Origin: Flavobacteriales bacterium
Lineage (GTDB): Bacteria; Bacteroidota; Bacteroidia; Flavobacteriales; UBA7430
Length of the DNA stretch: 64,000 bases
NCBI GenBank assembly: GCA_002707145.1
Contig: PAMD01000022.1
Span: 1 to 64,000 of the forward strand
Direction: 5' to 3'
The position numbers were made by a program, and so were the translations under genes. Each line of letters begins with the position of its first letter. Position 1 is the stretch's first letter. Shown here one piece after another: positions 62,465-64,000 of this stretch. The notes beneath the pieces are model-generated. The model was not told the origin of the DNA. It searched no databases and was given only the letters and a program-made list of their open reading frames with translations.

Positions 62465-64000
62465 TTAATAAGCCCCATATTTTTTTGCGTCTTCGGGGTC
62501 TGATTCAATTTGTTTAAAATCTGTCCTACGGTTCATCTGATGAGCTCTTTCTTGTAGTCTCTTAGATCTGAGTCCCAAGATAAATTCTTCAGACAAAACA
62601 TCACCTGCATTTAATCCATTTTTATCTTCTAATAAAACAATAGGCTCAGTTTCTCCCATTCCGATAGCCTCCATTCTAGAGGCATCAACACCTTTTGATA
62701 TAAGATATTCGACACATGCATCAGCTCTTTTCTGAGATAACTCTTGATTAAAATCTTCTCCACTTCGAAAATCAGTATGAGAACGAAGCTGTATTCTTAA
62801 ATCTATATTTGTTTCTAGTACTTCAGTCAAGTAATCCAAATCTTTTTGGGCCATTGGGCGTAATTCAGCACTTCCTAGATCGTATTCAATCTGAGGAAGA
62901 ACAATAGGAAGTCTATATAATTCTAGGGAGAGATCAACAGAAATTTTATAAAGGAAACCTTCATCAGTAGTTTCAAAATCATTAATAGTTAAATCTTGAG
63001 TTGTGACAGTATCGTAGACAGTTACATAGGTGTCTTTAATAAAAGTTACTTCGTATTCTACACCTTGTTTAATAGCTTCTTCACCAAAATCGAAGAAACC
63101 ATTTTTGTTGGTCAGGGCATCAAAAGTAGATCCATCCGATCCCTCAAGATGAATAGAAACGCCCTGTAAAAGATCGGTAGTTTCTTTATCTTGGAGGATA
63201 CCTTCCATCACAAATTTCAGATCAGAAAGTTTCACATCATAAATATCATCACCTCCACGACCTCCTTTTCTATTAGAGGTAAAGAATCCGTTTATAGCAT
63301 CTTTACCTGAAAAAATGATACCAAAATCATCGTAAGAAGAATTTATTGGAAATTTCATGTTTTTAACCTTACCATATTGGCCACTGGGTCTTTTTCTAGC
63401 TCTAAAAATATCAAAACCACCCATTCCAAGATGTCCATCAGAAGCAAAAAATAAGGTTCCATCTTTGTGAACAAAGGGAGAAATTTCTTTCCCAGGAGAA
63501 TTCACTTCTGGACCAAGATTAACTGGCTCACTCCAAGCATCATTTCTTTTATTATATTCTGACATCCAAACATCAAATTCACCAAAACCTCCCGGCATAT
63601 CTGAGACAAAATACAATACTTTTTCATCAGGAGATAGACAAGGGTAAATAATCATATAATTAGAATCTATAGGAATACTAATTTCTGAGGGTTCTTCCCA
63701 GGCGCCACCTTTTTTTGTGGTAGTATATATTTTGGGAGCATTAAACTCATTTCTCTGTTTGATGGAACGGTTAAAATACATAAGATTGCCTCGTTCATTC
63801 AGAGCTACTGCACCTTCATCAAATTTTGTGTTAATCAAATCATCATCATCTAGATAATCTCCTAGGGACATGGGTTCATTCCATTTAACTTTAGCGTTTT
63901 TCTTTGCACCTCTTTTCTTTTTGTCTTCTTTGATATTAGTCACCCAAATATCTGTAAAGTATTGGCCAGTTTGAGCACTTAACCTCCTTCCTTTCACTCC
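62465..64000 (-). CDS. OmpA-domain protein, PorE-like T9SS component (partial)
   Basis: This gene runs off the right edge; 511 residues are visible. In order: a PD40/WD40-like propeller (SPDEKVLYFVSDMPGGFGEFDVW, DGTLFFASDGHLGMGGFDIF, GFFTSNRKGGRGGDDIYDV; about 75-245), a carboxypeptidase regulatory-like domain (about 250-330) and an OmpA C-terminal domain (about 350-470, LRSHTDFRSGEDFNQELSQKRAD) that binds peptidoglycan. This order fits PorE, a link between the T9SS and peptidoglycan, although other PD40-OmpA proteins exist. The expected N-terminal TPR region would be outside the window. Confidence 0.85.
   Translation of the reverse strand, partial: GVKGRRLSAQTGQYFTDIWVTNIKEDKKKRGAKKNAKVKWNEPMSLGDYLDDDDLINTKFDEGAVALNERGNLMYFNRSIKQRNEFNAPKIYTTTKKGGAWEEPSEISIPIDSNYMIIYPCLSPDEKVLYFVSDMPGGFGEFDVWMSEYNKRNDAWSEPVNLGPEVNSPGKEISPFVHKDGTLFFASDGHLGMGGFDIFRARKRPSGQYGKVKNMKFPINSSYDDFGIIFSGKDAINGFFTSNRKGGRGGDDIYDVKLSDLKFVMEGILQDKETTDLLQGVSIHLEGSDGSTFDALTNKNGFFDFGEEAIKQGVEYEVTFIKDTYVTVYDTVTTQDLTINDFETTDEGFLYKISVDLSLELYRLPIVLPQIEYDLGSAELRPMAQKDLDYLTEVLETNIDLRIQLRSHTDFRSGEDFNQELSQKRADACVEYLISKGVDASRMEAIGMGETEPIVLLEDKNGLNAGDVLSEEFILGLRSKRLQERAHQMNRRTDFKQIESDPEDAKKYGAY

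Noticed and set aside
1..64000. Mobile element, prophage or defence island
   Set aside because: No integrase, transposase, terminase, restriction enzyme, toxin-antitoxin pair or terminal inverted repeats could be identified.

Overview
The window is an AT-rich stretch (about one third G+C by eye, not computed) of a chromosome from a member of Bacteroidota, most likely a marine Flavobacteriales-type bacterium. The evidence is consistent: many starts are preceded by the Bacteroidota -7 box TAnnTTTG rather than a Shine-Dalgarno sequence; the tmRNA tag reads GESNYALAA; there is a bacillithiol gene (bshA), a DUF5723 outer-membrane protein, a PorE-like OmpA protein of the type IX secretion system (T9SS), and a giant secreted protein with 'GCTD...DDGSC' repeats and a T9SS-like C-terminus. 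I see no phage, integrase, transposase, CRISPR array or plasmid genes.

Layout. 1-180: start of a secreted protein that runs off the left edge. 377-6863: YciO-type t6A synthase, coaE, a YbbR protein and a TamB-like protein. 6930-9575: tsaD and a LysM/periplasmic-binding protein. 9561-13345: two alpha/beta hydrolases, a 2-Cys peroxiredoxin, a pterin carbinolamine dehydratase and bshA. 13349-18765: a GH3/beta-lactamase fusion and topoisomerase III. 18786-24238: the DUF5723 protein with its lipoprotein partner, a methyltransferase, a YkgJ-type Cys-cluster protein and mnmD. 24309-28803: a frameshifted M42 peptidase, branched-chain aminotransferase, a MazG-like protein, YceI and a Cys/Met PLP lyase. 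28856-33343: the 1,495-residue repeat protein. 33434-37397: GlcNAc kinase, a YwaF-type membrane protein, a TerB-like protein, rhomboid protease, RNase P RNA and a DUF2027-Smr protein. 37397-41702: mltG, a cytochrome c/copper-monooxygenase-like lipoprotein with a thioredoxin-like lipoprotein, a GNAT enzyme and dapF. 41853-47410: long-form GAPDH, LOG protein, a lysine/alanine-dehydrogenase-like enzyme, tmRNA and two small DoxX-like proteins. 47506-55203: rluD, a PASTA protein, pabA/trpG, RidA, M61 and M28 peptidases, an MBL hydrolase and a frameshifted DUF4294 gene. 55292-64000: a SlyD-like isomerase, DEAD-box helicase, rluF, three tandem cold-shock genes, a SpoU methyltransferase, pyrF, prfA, purM and the C-terminal part of the PorE-like protein.

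Most genes are housekeeping and fall into recurring themes: translation and RNA (t6A, mnm5U, two pseudouridine synthases, RF1, tmRNA, RNase P, cold-shock proteins, helicase), envelope (TamB, YbbR, MltG, DapF, PASTA, NagZ-like fusion, GlcNAc kinase, PorE-like), redox (bacillithiol, peroxiredoxin, redoxin/monooxygenase pair) and secreted peptidases.

The items most worth a second look are: the GCTD-repeat giant; the cytochrome c/monooxygenase plus redoxin pair lying between GNAT and mltG; two genes (M42 peptidase, DUF4294) broken by indels at or near A-runs; an unexplained 487-base gap with a composite hairpin; three near-identical cold-shock genes; and a TamB-like gene with no ATG start. I did not find a convincing new multi-gene defence or mobile system.
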